Counted from the first letter of the stretch, positions 17,746 through 26,825 are shown. The stretch is 64,000 bases of DNA from CAZBSE01 sp964610385 (GCA_964610385.1 CAZSXW010000002.1:257382-321381), one strand, 5' to 3'. Translations and numbers: made by a program. Notes: generated from the sequence alone by a model not told the origin.

Positions 17746-18507
17746 TTACCTGAAAAAACTTATATACCATTTTAAAATATTATTCCCCCAAAATAAAGAT
17801 ATTATGCTACCCAGTGATATAAAGGGCCCGAATGGTATAGCCGTTTTTAATTTTTTTCTTTTTATTATGATCAATGATACTCCATATATCATTCCAAGAA
17901 AAAATCCCATAAACAGCGCAGAAACAGTATTCCTTACCATGAACGCTCCTACCATAAGGCTTAGCTTAACATCACCCATACCCATACCCCTTGGACTTAT
18001 CAAATGAATTATTAACATGAATATGAATGCACCCGAACTGAAAGCAAGAGGCACCCACCAATTCGAAGGATCAGAGGTAATATTTAAAGCCAGTCCTACA
18101 ATCGTAAGAGGTAGTACTATTACATTGGGTATTATCCTAAATTCAATGTCAATAAAGGAAACTGCTATTAGTGCACAGCAAAAGACTATACCCGTGGCAG
18201 TATTTATACTCAAACCGAAGAAAATATAATTTAATAGAAACAGTAAGGAAGTTAATATCTCTACTACAATACTGGTAACCGGTATTTTTGATTTACAGTA
18301 TCTGCACCTGCCTCTAAGTATCATATAAGACAGTACCGGAATATTGTCATAAAAAGCTATTTTCTTCTTACAACTCGGGCAGAACGATGCCGGCCTGACA
18401 ATAGATAACTTTCTTGGAACTCTATATATTACAACCTCTAAAAAACTCCCTACCGCCAGACCTGCCACTATAAAGATTAAATATAAAATTACTTCTCTTA
18501 TTTCCAT
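17746..18507 (-). CDS. pilD: Prepilin leader peptidase / N-methyltransferase
   Basis: Aspartyl protease of the inner membrane that removes prepilin leaders and methylates the new N-terminal residue. It is 253 residues long with about seven membrane helices. The methyltransferase-associated zinc pairs are present (CPSC at 43-46 and CRYC at 68-71). The catalytic aspartates are in SFIDIEFRIIP (Asp120) and GMGMGDVKL (Asp179). It should process the pilin and the minor prepilins of this locus. It lies 10 bases upstream of pilM. Confidence 0.95.
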   Translation of the reverse strand: MEIREVILYLIFIVAGLAVGSFLEVVIYRVPRKLSIVRPASFCPSCKKKIAFYDNIPVLSYMILRGRCRYCKSKIPVTSIVVEILTSLLFLLNYIFFGLSINTATGIVFCCALIAVSFIDIEFRIIPNVIVLPLTIVGLALNITSDPSNWWVPLAFSSGAFIFMLIIHLISPRGMGMGDVKLSLMVGAFMVRNTVSALFMGFFLGMIYGVSLIIIKRKKLKTAIPFGPFISLGSIISLFWGNNILKWYISFFR

Positions 18508-18702
18508 CCTTATTATTACTTATATGCTGCTATTATTATTTTTCGTTATTGCTAATTTCTTTCCTATATTATATTACTATAATTATTTTTTTAAATATTC
18601 TTTTATTATTCTAAAAATATATTCCTATATAAATATTTATACTTTTGAATAATAACATGAGAAGCATTTTTAGTCAAAAACTTAAGAATAATATACGTAT
18701 GT

Positions 18703-18735
18703 AAAATAAGGGATAGCATGCTATCCCTTATTTTT
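18703..18735 (-). terminator. Palindromic terminator downstream of the pilin gene
   Basis: A perfect 32-base palindrome (18703-18734) is centred on GGGATAGCATGCTATCCC and flanked by A and T runs, 36 bases after the pilA stop. Because it is symmetric, with U-rich flanks on both sides, it can terminate in either direction. It would separate abundant pilA mRNA from the downstream pilD-pilM genes. Confidence 0.75.
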
Positions 18736-18770
18736 ATATCTATGCAATACTTAATTGTCTTTAACTTATT

Positions 18771-19181
18771 TTAGTATGCACCAGTTGCTGTGAATACACC
18801 ATCTGCAATAGTTATATCATCGGCCGTACCATTTGTTGCATCTGCTCCATCACTGGTCAGAGTATAGGTAGCATAAGGATCAGCGCAAGTATAAGTATAG
18901 GCCGTACTCCAGTCATCTGCTGTTGGTATCGGATCCATATAACCTGTCATTGTGGTATAATCAGCCGGGTATTTTTCGTTATCAGCTTGGTACAGCTCAA
19001 GAGCAGTTGCTATGTTCTTCATCTCACTCTCTGTTGCAGATTCTCTTGCTCTGTTCCTTAAAGCCATATAACTTGGAACAGCTATACCTGTAAGAACAGC
19101 AAGTATGATAATTACTATCATAAGTTCTACCAGAGTAAATCCCTTTTCCCCTCTAAATATCTTTCTCCATAGCTTTTTCAT
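18771..19181 (-). CDS. pilA: Type IV major pilin (type II pseudopilin-like)
   Basis: A 136-residue prepilin with a 14-residue basic leader cleaved at EKG|FTLVEL (Glu at +5) and the invariant hydrophobic helix MIVIIILAVLTGIAVPSYMALRNRA. A short globular domain (ALELYQADNEKYPADYTTM) of the GspG/PilA-like kind follows. The C-terminal region is rich in Thr, Ala and Asp. The ribosome-binding site is exceptionally strong (AAAGGAGGTG, 6 bases before ATG), and the gene has its own leader and terminator. All this fits a highly expressed structural subunit. Confidence 0.93.
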   Translation of the reverse strand: MKKLWRKIFRGEKGFTLVELMIVIIILAVLTGIAVPSYMALRNRARESATESEMKNIATALELYQADNEKYPADYTTMTGYMDPIPTADDWSTAYTYTCADPYATYTLTSDGADATNGTADDITIADGVFTATGAY

Positions 19182-19487
19182 CGTTACACCTCCTTTGGTT
19201 AACCAAATTTAAATAAAATATAATTTTTTTATTGTACAATACTATATTATACCCATAATTAATAATTTTAGACATATATATATTAAAACATTTAATATCT
19301 TAATATTATTATATTTAACTAAGTATACAATTATTTATTATATATTGCAACATAATTTTATAAATAAAATAAAATAAAAATAATAATATATTTATTTTAT
19401 TTTAAAATGATAAATGATTTTATTAAGGTTTTATTGGGGTTTTTTATATTTGAAGTGATTAAAAATATTTAACTAAAATGAATTCTT
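19182..19487. other. 306-base AT-rich spacer between the sigma factor gene and pilA
   Basis: No ORF or RNA gene is seen. Composition is extremely AT-rich. The pilA-proximal part holds the promoter described separately and the pilA ribosome-binding site. The sigma-proximal half shows only A/T tracts. Confidence 0.7.
19246..19273 (-). promoter_or_regulatory. Predicted SigB-type promoter of pilA, overlapping a TATAAT box
   Basis: Read on the minus strand, GTCTAA (19273-19268) is followed by 13 bases and GGGTAT (19254-19249), then AAT. Group 3 SigB-type sigma factors of Gram-positives use GTTTAA, a 12-15 base spacer, and GGGTAT, so this matches 11 of 12 positions. The same stretch contains TATAAT (19251-19246), which could serve the housekeeping sigma factor, though no good -35 TTGACA lies 16-18 bases upstream. 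The start site would be about 60 bases before the pilA start codon. Confidence 0.55.
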
Positions 19488-20279
19488 CTAATTTTCGGCA
19501 AAATAACCTTTCAAGATTTTTATGCTCTCCCTCAATTTTCTAGAAACAGACTTTTGAGAAATACCTACTCTCTCACCTATCTCCTTCTGACTGAATCCTA
19601 AAAAATAGCTTAAAATTATTATTTTCTTATTGAGACCGCGCAATTTATCTATGGCATCCCACAATAATATCTTGTCTTCCATGACCAGATCAAAACTTCT
19701 ATATTCTACTGATTTGATCAGGCTTCTATCAAAGTCATAGCCGTTATCATCTCCGCTGCCACTGGATTTATCAATAGGTCTGTAATCATAAAAAGCTAAT
19801 TCTCTTACCTTAAAAAATTCAATAATACCTTCTGCTGATACATTTATGCCTTTTGATATTTCTTCTATGGTTGGATATCTGCTTTTACGTAATTCAAAAT
19901 CCTTTACAAAATCTAAAAACATTTTATTAAGTTTCCACAACCATCTTGGGACTCTTATCAGTTTGCTGTCTCTGATGAAATGCAGTATCTCTCCTCTTAT
20001 ACAGTAAACGGCGAAAGTAGAAAACTTAATATTTGCTCTTACATCAAACCTGTTTATTGCTATAAGCAGCCCGGCGAATGCGACCTGCTGGATATCTTTC
20101 TGTTCTATTTTATTATTCCTGAATCTTTCTGCAATTTTATAGACCAGTTTCTCTGTTTTTTTTATGATAAGATTTAAAGCATTGGAGTTATTACGCTTGC
20201 GGTATATTTCAATAAGTTCTTCTACCCGTAGATCTCTTCTTTTTATAAGTTTTATATCTTTGCCTATTAAATTTTTCAT
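19488..20279 (-). CDS. RNA polymerase sigma factor, SigB/SigF/SigG-like group 3
   Basis: A 263-residue sigma-70 family protein lacking region 1.1. Region 2 (about 25-100) has the core-binding and -10 recognition stretch FSTFAVYCIRGEILHFIRDSKLIRVPRWLWKLNK, very like the SigB-type FSTFAVPTIxGEIxRxxRD...VPR. Region 3 (about 115-165, RYPTIEEISKGINVSAEGI) and region 4 (about 210-260, ILSYFLGFSQKEIGERVGISQKSVSRKLRESI) follow. It lies between pilC and pilA with 33 bases to pilC. No anti-sigma or anti-anti-sigma gene is next to it, so how it is controlled is not visible. Local control of pilin expression is inferred. Confidence 0.93.
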   Translation of the reverse strand: MKNLIGKDIKLIKRRDLRVEELIEIYRKRNNSNALNLIIKKTEKLVYKIAERFRNNKIEQKDIQQVAFAGLLIAINRFDVRANIKFSTFAVYCIRGEILHFIRDSKLIRVPRWLWKLNKMFLDFVKDFELRKSRYPTIEEISKGINVSAEGIIEFFKVRELAFYDYRPIDKSSGSGDDNGYDFDRSLIKSVEYRSFDLVMEDKILLWDAIDKLRGLNKKIIILSYFLGFSQKEIGERVGISQKSVSRKLRESIKILKGYFAEN

Positions 20280-20312
20280 CTCTAAATATCTTTTGATATC
20301 TATCCTCTGACT

Positions 20313-21545
20313 TTACATAGCCTGATACATATTAAACATCGGCAGATACATAGATAGAATAATAAAACCTACAATACCTGCAACAAATAAAAGCATCAGT
20401 GGTTCAAGTATTGTTAAGAATATATCAATATTGTTTGAAACTTCCCTATCATAAAAATCCGATATCTTAGTGACTATCTCATCCAGCGTACCTGTCTTTT
20501 CTCCAATGGCCATCATCTGGACCATCATGGCCGGGAATATATTCATTTTAGACATGGGGTCAGCAAGATTTTCACCTTCCCTTATGCCCTTTCTTATTTT
20601 ATCAATTGCATTATCAACTATAATATTACCAGCAACTCCCTTTGAGATCTCAAGCGCACTTAGTATTGGGACTCCGGTTGTGAGCAGCACGCCAAAATGC
20701 CTCGTAAATCTTGAAAGTGCCAGTTTTTTAAACATATCTCCAAATTTTGGAATATTTATTTTGATATTATCCATTATATATTTCCCCCGCGGGGATCTTA
20801 CAACTCTTTTGAATAAATATCTTCCTCCAAATATCAACACTGCCAGTACTAAATAAAAATATATGTTTTTAAACATATCACCTATAAAAATCGTTATCCG
20901 GGTGATCAACGGCAGTTGCGCTCCAAGTTCTTCGTATATGCCTTTAAAAGTTGGAACCAAAAAGAATATTATTACAAAAGTTATTACTACCGCAAATCCA
21001 AGGACGAACTTAGGATAAGCAGTCTTGTTTCTTATTTTCAACTTTATTTCTTCTTCTTTTTCCAGAAAACCGGCTAGATCGTCCATTGTCTTGTCCAGAA
21101 CACCTCCTGCTTCACCGGCACGAATAAGACTTACATAGATATCCGAAAAAACATTGGAATATTTTTCCATAGATTCCGAAAGAGAATGCCCGGACTCTAC
21201 ATCCATTCTTATCTCTGCTATTATATTCGCGAATTTTGGATTGGAAGTTTGCTTTTCAAGTACAGTAAGAGATTCCAGTAAAGACATACCTGAAGATATC
21301 AGAGTAGAAAACTGCCTGGTAAATACTACCATATCTCTTATTTTAATACGGTTGAAGAAGCTAAAGCCAATCGAGCCTTTCTTCGTCAGGGTCAATGTTT
21401 TTTTCTCTTTTAACTCATCAATATTTACTATAAAATAATCCATTTCTTTTAATTTGGACACGACAATATCCTGTGTTTCAGCATCTATTGAACCTTTTAT
21501 CATATCCCCGTTTAAATTTCTAACTGTATAATTAAAAGCAGTCAT
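20313..21545 (-). CDS. pilC: Type IV pilus inner membrane platform protein PilC
   Basis: A 410-residue GspF-family protein with two repeated cytoplasmic helical domains (about 70-190 and 275-395), each followed by membrane helices, and a C-terminal helix LLFVAGIVGFIILSMYLPMF. Family motifs include FTRQFSTLISSGMSLLESL and FTRHFGVLLTTGVPILSAL, plus AGEAGGVLDKTM and GEKTGTLDEIV. It couples the motor ATPase to pilin insertion. It lies 35 bases after pilT. Confidence 0.95.
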   Translation of the reverse strand: MTAFNYTVRNLNGDMIKGSIDAETQDIVVSKLKEMDYFIVNIDELKEKKTLTLTKKGSIGFSFFNRIKIRDMVVFTRQFSTLISSGMSLLESLTVLEKQTSNPKFANIIAEIRMDVESGHSLSESMEKYSNVFSDIYVSLIRAGEAGGVLDKTMDDLAGFLEKEEEIKLKIRNKTAYPKFVLGFAVVITFVIIFFLVPTFKGIYEELGAQLPLITRITIFIGDMFKNIYFYLVLAVLIFGGRYLFKRVVRSPRGKYIMDNIKINIPKFGDMFKKLALSRFTRHFGVLLTTGVPILSALEISKGVAGNIIVDNAIDKIRKGIREGENLADPMSKMNIFPAMMVQMMAIGEKTGTLDEIVTKISDFYDREVSNNIDIFLTILEPLMLLFVAGIVGFIILSMYLPMFNMYQAM

Positions 21546-21580
21546 AATCTTTAAATCCTTATATATTTAATAAATAATAA

Positions 21581-22642
21581 TTATTCCTCTTGTATCATTC
21601 TTGCGACTTCATCTAAGCTGTGCGCTTTTTCCAGTACCAATTCTCTGGTAATTTTACCACTCTTATATAGATTTACTAGAGACATATCCATAGTCATCAT
21701 TCCTTTTTTCCCGCTTGCCTGTATCGCTGAATAAATCTGGTGCACTTTCATCTCTCTAATCATATTTTTTATGGCAGTATTTACGAACATCAATTCAGTT
21801 GCAGGAACCCTTCCATCATTAGTCCTGTTAGTAATTAACTGCTGTACCAGTACTGCTTTTAAAGTCCCTGCCAGTTGATTTCTTATCTGTTTTTGCTGAT
21901 GAGTAGGAAAAATATCGATAATCCTGTCTATAGTTTGTGGCGCATCCTGGGTATGAAGTGTTGAAAAAACCAGATGGCCGGTTTCAGCTGCAGTCAGCGT
22001 ATTTGATATTGTCTCCAGGTCTCTCATCTCTCCCACCATTATCACATCAGGATCCTCTCTTAGAATATATTTTAATGCAGCATGAAATGATTTTGTGTCG
22101 GTCAAGATTTCCCTCTGGCTTATGATACTTTTTTTATGTGTGAATAAATATTCTATGGGATCCTCTATGGTTATGATATTTTCCGATCGACTGGCATTTA
22201 TCATATCTATTATAGCAGCCAGAGTGGTTGATTTTCCGCATCCCGTTGGTCCTGTCACGAGAACAAGGCCTCTTGGATAATGGGCAAACTCTTTGATCTG
22301 CTGCGGCAGGTTTAATTCCTCAATAGTCAGTATATTCCTTGAAATAAATCTAAAAGCGGCTGCAAGGCTACCCCTCTGATAATAATAACTGCATCTGAAT
22401 CTTCCGTATCCTGGTAATGTATAAGAAAAATCGACTGCTAACTGCTTATCGAGTCTTTCCAATTGATCTTCATTTAATATCTTTAATAAAATCTTCTCTG
22501 ATATATTTGGAGTAATCTCACCAAATTCATCCAGTTTTAATAATTTTCCGTGGACCCTGACTATTGGCGGAAGGACACATACAATATGAACATCTGATGC
22601 ATTTCTTTTTATACCTTCTTCTAAAATATTGTTAATATCCAT
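21581..22642 (-). CDS. pilT: Type IV pilus twitching motility ATPase PilT
   Basis: Hexameric retraction ATPase of 353 residues. Walker A GPTGCGKS lies at 131-138, the Asp box in ITIEDPIEYL, Walker B in DPDVIMVGEMRDLETI, and the His box in TGHLVFSTLHTQDAPQTIDRI. The GEMRDLETI form is characteristic of PilT rather than PilB, and the zinc tetracysteine motif of PilB is missing. The extension ATPase gene pilB is not in this window. Retraction would imply twitching motility or DNA uptake. Confidence 0.95.
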   Translation of the reverse strand: MDINNILEEGIKRNASDVHIVCVLPPIVRVHGKLLKLDEFGEITPNISEKILLKILNEDQLERLDKQLAVDFSYTLPGYGRFRCSYYYQRGSLAAAFRFISRNILTIEELNLPQQIKEFAHYPRGLVLVTGPTGCGKSTTLAAIIDMINASRSENIITIEDPIEYLFTHKKSIISQREILTDTKSFHAALKYILREDPDVIMVGEMRDLETISNTLTAAETGHLVFSTLHTQDAPQTIDRIIDIFPTHQQKQIRNQLAGTLKAVLVQQLITNRTNDGRVPATELMFVNTAIKNMIREMKVHQIYSAIQASGKKGMMTMDMSLVNLYKSGKITRELVLEKAHSLDEVARMIQEE

Positions 22643-22679
22643 TTAAATTTCCTTTTTAATAAATTTATTAATTTATTTT

Positions 22680-23540
22680 TTAAACTAAGTTATATATTTC
22701 TTTTATAACATTTATATTTGGCATTATACCAAACCAGACCTTAAAAGAGAATATAGCCTGGTTTATTAGCATATCCATACCTGTTATGATCACGGATCCT
22801 TCCTTTTTTGCCTTCTTTATTAATCTTGTCTCTCTGGGATTATAGACCATATCGAAAACATATTTTTTTTTAAGGTTCCAATTCCCGGGTATTGGCATTA
22901 AATCTTTGTAAGATCCTATATCCATTCCAAGAGGGGTGCAATTTACAATTAAATTCACCTTATCTATAGCTTCATCGATATCACTTATATCTGATAGAAT
23001 TTTTATCTCCTTGCCGCCTATACCTTTAAAATTTTTTATGATTCTTTTCACTTTTTCTTTAGTTCTGTTATATACATATATATCCTGGACCTTTTTTTTA
23101 ATGATTCCGTATATAGAACTCTTTGCCGAACCGCCTGCTCCTATTACCAGACACCTGCTTCCGGACCAAGGGAACTTTTTATCCTCTAATGATTTTATAA
23201 AACCTTCTACATCAGTGTTAAAACCAATAGAAATCCCGTCTTTTTTATCGAATTTCACTGTATTCACGGACTTGATTATATCTGACGCCCTGTCTGTTTT
23301 ATCAACCAGTCTAAAGACTTCTTCTTTATAAGGCATTGTTACATTTAATCCGATAAACCCAAGCTTCTTTACTCCATTAAAAGCTTCTTTGAGGTTTTCC
23401 TGAGGAAATTCAAATGCTACATAAATAGAGTCTTTCTTATACTTTTTTATGAGATAATTTTGTATTTTAGGAGAAAGGCTGTGCTTTACCGGATTTCCGA
23501 TCAGGGCTATTACCTTTGTATTGGGATTAATCATATCCAC
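22680..23540 (-). CDS. aroE: Shikimate dehydrogenase (NADP+)
   Basis: Reduces 3-dehydroshikimate to shikimate. The 286-residue protein has the substrate-binding segment GNPVKHSLSPKIQN near residue 16, the catalytic Lys in NVTMPYKEEV, the Asp in FNTDVEGF, and a Rossmann loop VIGAGGSAKSSIYGI. It is separated from the other aro genes by the first half of the pilus locus. Two possible ATG starts (residues 1 and 3) are both in frame. Confidence 0.95.
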   Translation of the reverse strand: MDMINPNTKVIALIGNPVKHSLSPKIQNYLIKKYKKDSIYVAFEFPQENLKEAFNGVKKLGFIGLNVTMPYKEEVFRLVDKTDRASDIIKSVNTVKFDKKDGISIGFNTDVEGFIKSLEDKKFPWSGSRCLVIGAGGSAKSSIYGIIKKKVQDIYVYNRTKEKVKRIIKNFKGIGGKEIKILSDISDIDEAIDKVNLIVNCTPLGMDIGSYKDLMPIPGNWNLKKKYVFDMVYNPRETRLIKKAKKEGSVIITGMDMLINQAIFSFKVWFGIMPNINVIKEIYNLV

Positions 23541-23560
23541 ACTTATTACTATTATTGTTA

Positions 23561-23845
23561 CTAATATTTTATTTCGAATATATTATATTTCTTACCATCT
23601 TTTATTTCTTCTATCTTTACATCGCTTACCATAGAGAAAGTTGGACCTTTCCTTATTTCCTCTATAAACTGTTCAACATCCTCCTCTTCTCCCTGGCAAA
23701 TAACCTCTACTTTATTGTTATAAGTATTTTTTACATAACCGCAAATATTATATTTACCTGCAATCGATTCCACAAAGTAACGAAAACCTACACCCTGTAC
23801 CCTGCCAGAAAGTAACACTCCATAAGTTTTAATATTTGAAATCAT
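23561..23845 (-). CDS. Acylphosphatase
   Basis: A 94-residue ferredoxin-like enzyme hydrolysing acyl phosphates. The signature SGRVQGVGFRYFVESIA contains catalytic Arg22, and GYVKNTYNNKVEVICQGEE contains Asn40. It is followed 20 bases later by aroE. The physiological substrate is not known. Confidence 0.93.
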   Translation of the reverse strand: MISNIKTYGVLLSGRVQGVGFRYFVESIAGKYNICGYVKNTYNNKVEVICQGEEEDVEQFIEEIRKGPTFSMVSDVKIEEIKDGKKYNIFEIKY

Positions 23846-23938
23846 ATATTTATTAAATTAATTATTATAATTATACTAAAAAATATTTATATTTACAATT
23901 TTTTAAATCATTATAACTTTTATTATATTTAATAAAAG

Positions 23939-25168
23939 TTATTTTTTAATCCTAAAAATTGAAAAGGGATCCACCCTACCCAGGTCATATAAGACTACTG
24001 TGTCATTAGGGTTCGCACAGACCATTTCTGTATTATTAGCAACTGATATTATCTTCTTTATCCTAAATTTTTTTGGATATTTTTTAGGCTGTAATATATC
24101 TATGACCTCACCGGTCTTAAATTGGTTTTTAACGCTTATCACCGGCCCTTTATACTTGTCGCTATAACTGTGACAGGTCCCTATAAAATCATACTTCTTT
24201 ATATAACCTACATTATTATTTTCCTCAAGTTCTTTTCTGTTCTTCAGAAACATAAAACCAGTAGTAAAATTTCTATGTGAACACTTGTCCAGTTCACCTG
24301 TAAGGTAAGATATATTTTCTTTATTGAATTTACCCTGCCTGATATAGTCCAGAGCTTTTCTATACACCCAGGTGGTAAGACTTACATAATTTTCGGTCTT
24401 CATCCTTCCTTCTATCTTAACAGCACTTACACCAGCATCTACAAGCTTATCCAACCGTGGTAATAGGCACAGATCCCTTGAGTTGTATATATAAGTTCCT
24501 CTACCGTCCTGTTCGACAGGGAAAAACAGATTTTGCCTTTCTTCTTCCATCAGATAATATTTCCATCTGCAGCTGTGGGCGCATTTTCCCTTATTGGCAT
24601 CTCTTCCCGTCATATATTTGCTGAGCATGCATCTTCCTGAATAGGATATGCATAAAGCTCCGTGTACAAACACTTCTATCTCGATATCTGTATTCTTAAT
24701 AATGTCTTTAAGGTCTGAAAAGTTTATCTCCCTGGCCAGATTTACCCTTGATGCACGTGATTTCTTAAAAAATTTTACTGCCAGATGATTGTTTACATTG
24801 GTCTGGGTGCTTATATGTATCCTACTGAACGGTAAAATCTCTTTTACCATCTCCAGCGCTGCAAAATCTGATACTATTACACCGTCTATCTTTATGTCTT
24901 TTAATTTACTCAAGTACTTCCTGAATCTTATTAGCTCGGATTCAAAAATCACTGAATTTAAAGTAAGATAAATCTTTACCCCCCGCTTGTGCGCATACTC
25001 GACTCCTTCTCTTAACTCGCCGATATTAAAATTTCCCCTGATACTGCGTAAGTTAAATTCCTTCCCTCCTATATAAACGGCATCTGCACCGTAACTGACT
25101 GCATATTTTAATATATCTAGATTATTTGCCGGAACCAGGAGTTCCGGAAGTTTTATAGTTTTTTTCAT
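23939..25168 (-). CDS. U32 family peptidase, probable tRNA uridine 5-hydroxylation protein TrhP
   Basis: A 409-residue member of the peptidase U32/YegQ-YrrO family. Conserved segments are LPELLVPANNLDILKYAVSYGADAVYIGG at the start, the Cys-rich block HGALCISYSGRCMLSKYMTGRDANKGKCAHSCRWKY, and the VKIEGRMKTENYV segment. In B. subtilis the yrrN and yrrO homologues hydroxylate tRNA wobble uridine with prephenate-dependent chemistry, and the neighbour yrrM methylates the product. The same gene pair and order here support that function by context. The methyltransferase gene lies immediately upstream (15 bases). Confidence 0.88.
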   Translation of the reverse strand: MKKTIKLPELLVPANNLDILKYAVSYGADAVYIGGKEFNLRSIRGNFNIGELREGVEYAHKRGVKIYLTLNSVIFESELIRFRKYLSKLKDIKIDGVIVSDFAALEMVKEILPFSRIHISTQTNVNNHLAVKFFKKSRASRVNLAREINFSDLKDIIKNTDIEIEVFVHGALCISYSGRCMLSKYMTGRDANKGKCAHSCRWKYYLMEEERQNLFFPVEQDGRGTYIYNSRDLCLLPRLDKLVDAGVSAVKIEGRMKTENYVSLTTWVYRKALDYIRQGKFNKENISYLTGELDKCSHRNFTTGFMFLKNRKELEENNNVGYIKKYDFIGTCHSYSDKYKGPVISVKNQFKTGEVIDILQPKKYPKKFRIKKIISVANNTEMVCANPNDTVVLYDLGRVDPFSIFRIKK

Positions 25169-25183
25169 AAAATGATAAGTCTA

Positions 25184-25813
25184 TTATTTTATAAATTTTG
25201 TCAGCGATAAACCGTCACTTATATCAAAGAAATAATTTTCAAATCTGGAAGAGGTTTTTATATAAATTATATATTCTCTGATGCCGTTCACACTGTTTAG
25301 GTCGTGCTTTCCGATTTTATCCTTAAATATTTTGTATCCGTAAAAAATATTATCTGCTACTATCAGAGCTCCCGGCCTAAGCTTGTTCTCCAATACCTTG
25401 ATGTACTGCGGATATTCAAATTTGGCCCCGTCAATAAATACCAGATCAAACCTATCTTTAAGCTCCGGTATTATCTTTAATGCGTTACCGGATAAAAAAT
25501 TTGCTTCTTTTTCGGGAAATAAACTGCTGATAAATTCCTCCGCCTTTCTGACCCTCTCCCGGTTTAAGTCTATACCTGTATAACGTCCCCTTCTCAGGTT
25601 TTTAATCAAAAAGTAAGATGAAAACCCGGTACCGCACCCTATTTCGAGTATATTGCCCTGATCCTTAAGAATACATATAAGTTCCAGGAACCTTCCTGCA
25701 GATATGTCTATTATAGGGATTTTTTTAAGCGCCGCCTCTTTCCTCATTGCGGACAGCAGTTTTCTTTCTCTTTTTAAATCCTTGATTACTGAATTGCTAT
25801 TTGACCTCTGCAT
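25184..25813 (-). CDS. O-methyltransferase, probable tRNA 5-hydroxyuridine methyltransferase (TrmR/YrrM-like)
   Basis: SAM-dependent methyltransferase of the catechol O-methyltransferase-like family 3. Motif I is ILEIGCGTGFSSYFL, with TGIDLNRERV, DLVFIDGAKFEY and LIVADNIFYG as further family motifs. It stands between mltG and the U32 peptidase gene, the same order as yrrL-yrrM-yrrN/O in B. subtilis, where YrrM converts 5-hydroxyuridine to 5-methoxyuridine at tRNA position 34. A TTG at 25837 is in frame, but the ATG at 25813 has an AGGA box at good spacing and shortens the overlap with mltG to 17 bases. Confidence 0.87.
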   Translation of the reverse strand: MQRSNSNSVIKDLKRERKLLSAMRKEAALKKIPIIDISAGRFLELICILKDQGNILEIGCGTGFSSYFLIKNLRRGRYTGIDLNRERVRKAEEFISSLFPEKEANFLSGNALKIIPELKDRFDLVFIDGAKFEYPQYIKVLENKLRPGALIVADNIFYGYKIFKDKIGKHDLNSVNGIREYIIYIKTSSRFENYFFDISDGLSLTKFIK

Positions 25814-26825
25814 TAATAAATTCCTGATAATCTTCAAAGAATGAATGGATATGATTTTCGGTATCAGTTACTTTAAAATATAAATAATCGACATCTGCGG
25901 GATCCAGAGCAGCTTCCATACACTCCAGCCCCGGATTGCAGATAGGAGTAGGTGGTAATCCAGCATAAAGTCTGGTATTGTATTCAGTATCAGTTTGAAG
26001 GTCACTTTCTGTCAGGCTTTCATCCTCACCCCATTTATCCAGAAAGTAGCTTAAAGTAGCATCTATATCCAATTTCATATCTATATCCATTCTGTTGTGA
26101 ATGACTGCAGATATTAAAACCCTTTCCTCTGGAATATATGCCTCTCTTTCAATCATGGATGCGATTATCAGTATGTCATAAGGTGACAGTTCTTTACTTT
26201 CCGCAAAGGTGTAATCCAGACTTCCGGTTTCATATTGATACTGTGCAAGCATCATATTGATTATATCTACAGCATTATAATCTACAGTTATCTCGTAAGT
26301 CTTAGGGAACAAAAATCCTTCCAGGCGGGAAGCCTCCGATAAAAAATCGTAATCATAGCCGTTTATATCCATGGCCATCTTCATTTCTTCATAATCCACA
26401 AAGGGCACCTCTTCCGATACCCTTGCAGCTATCTGTTCTGCTATGTAACCTTCTGGTATTGTGAACTCATATGTTATTATAGGGGGACCTGTTGTTATTT
26501 CATTTAATACGACTTCATAATCCGAACCTGTTTTTAAGGCATATATGCCCGGTATAAGACTTCCTTCCTTTCCTCTCTGCTCCACAAACAACCTGAAAAG
26601 AAATGCATTATCTATTATGCCTTTTTCTTCAAGAAGTGATGCAATCTCTTTCAATACCATCCCTTCTTTTATCTCAAGTTCAACCTCCGTTCCTTCGGGT
26701 ACTGTACTGCTTTCACCGCTCCCTAAAAGTTCACATGAAATAAGACTTAAAAAAAGCACCGGTATTAATACCAGTACAGCTATTAAAGTACTTATCCCAT
26801 TTATCTTATTATCTGGTATTTTCAA
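25797..26825 (-). CDS. mltG: Endolytic murein transglycosylase MltG (YceG-like)
   Basis: A 342-residue membrane-anchored glycan-strand terminase. An N-terminal hydrophobic segment (about 10-32) is followed by a LysM-like region and the catalytic domain, with the conserved Glu in IIASMIEREAYIPEE and the TRLYAGLPPTPICNPG and ALDPADVDYLYF segments. Translation appears to start at a TTG overlapping ruvX by 17 bases, with AGGAGG upstream. It is in the conserved ruvX-mltG pair. Confidence 0.93.
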   Translation of the reverse strand: MKIPDNKINGISTLIAVLVLIPVLFLSLISCELLGSGESSTVPEGTEVELEIKEGMVLKEIASLLEEKGIIDNAFLFRLFVEQRGKEGSLIPGIYALKTGSDYEVVLNEITTGPPIITYEFTIPEGYIAEQIAARVSEEVPFVDYEEMKMAMDINGYDYDFLSEASRLEGFLFPKTYEITVDYNAVDIINMMLAQYQYETGSLDYTFAESKELSPYDILIIASMIEREAYIPEERVLISAVIHNRMDIDMKLDIDATLSYFLDKWGEDESLTESDLQTDTEYNTRLYAGLPPTPICNPGLECMEAALDPADVDYLYFKVTDTENHIHSFFEDYQEFINAEVK

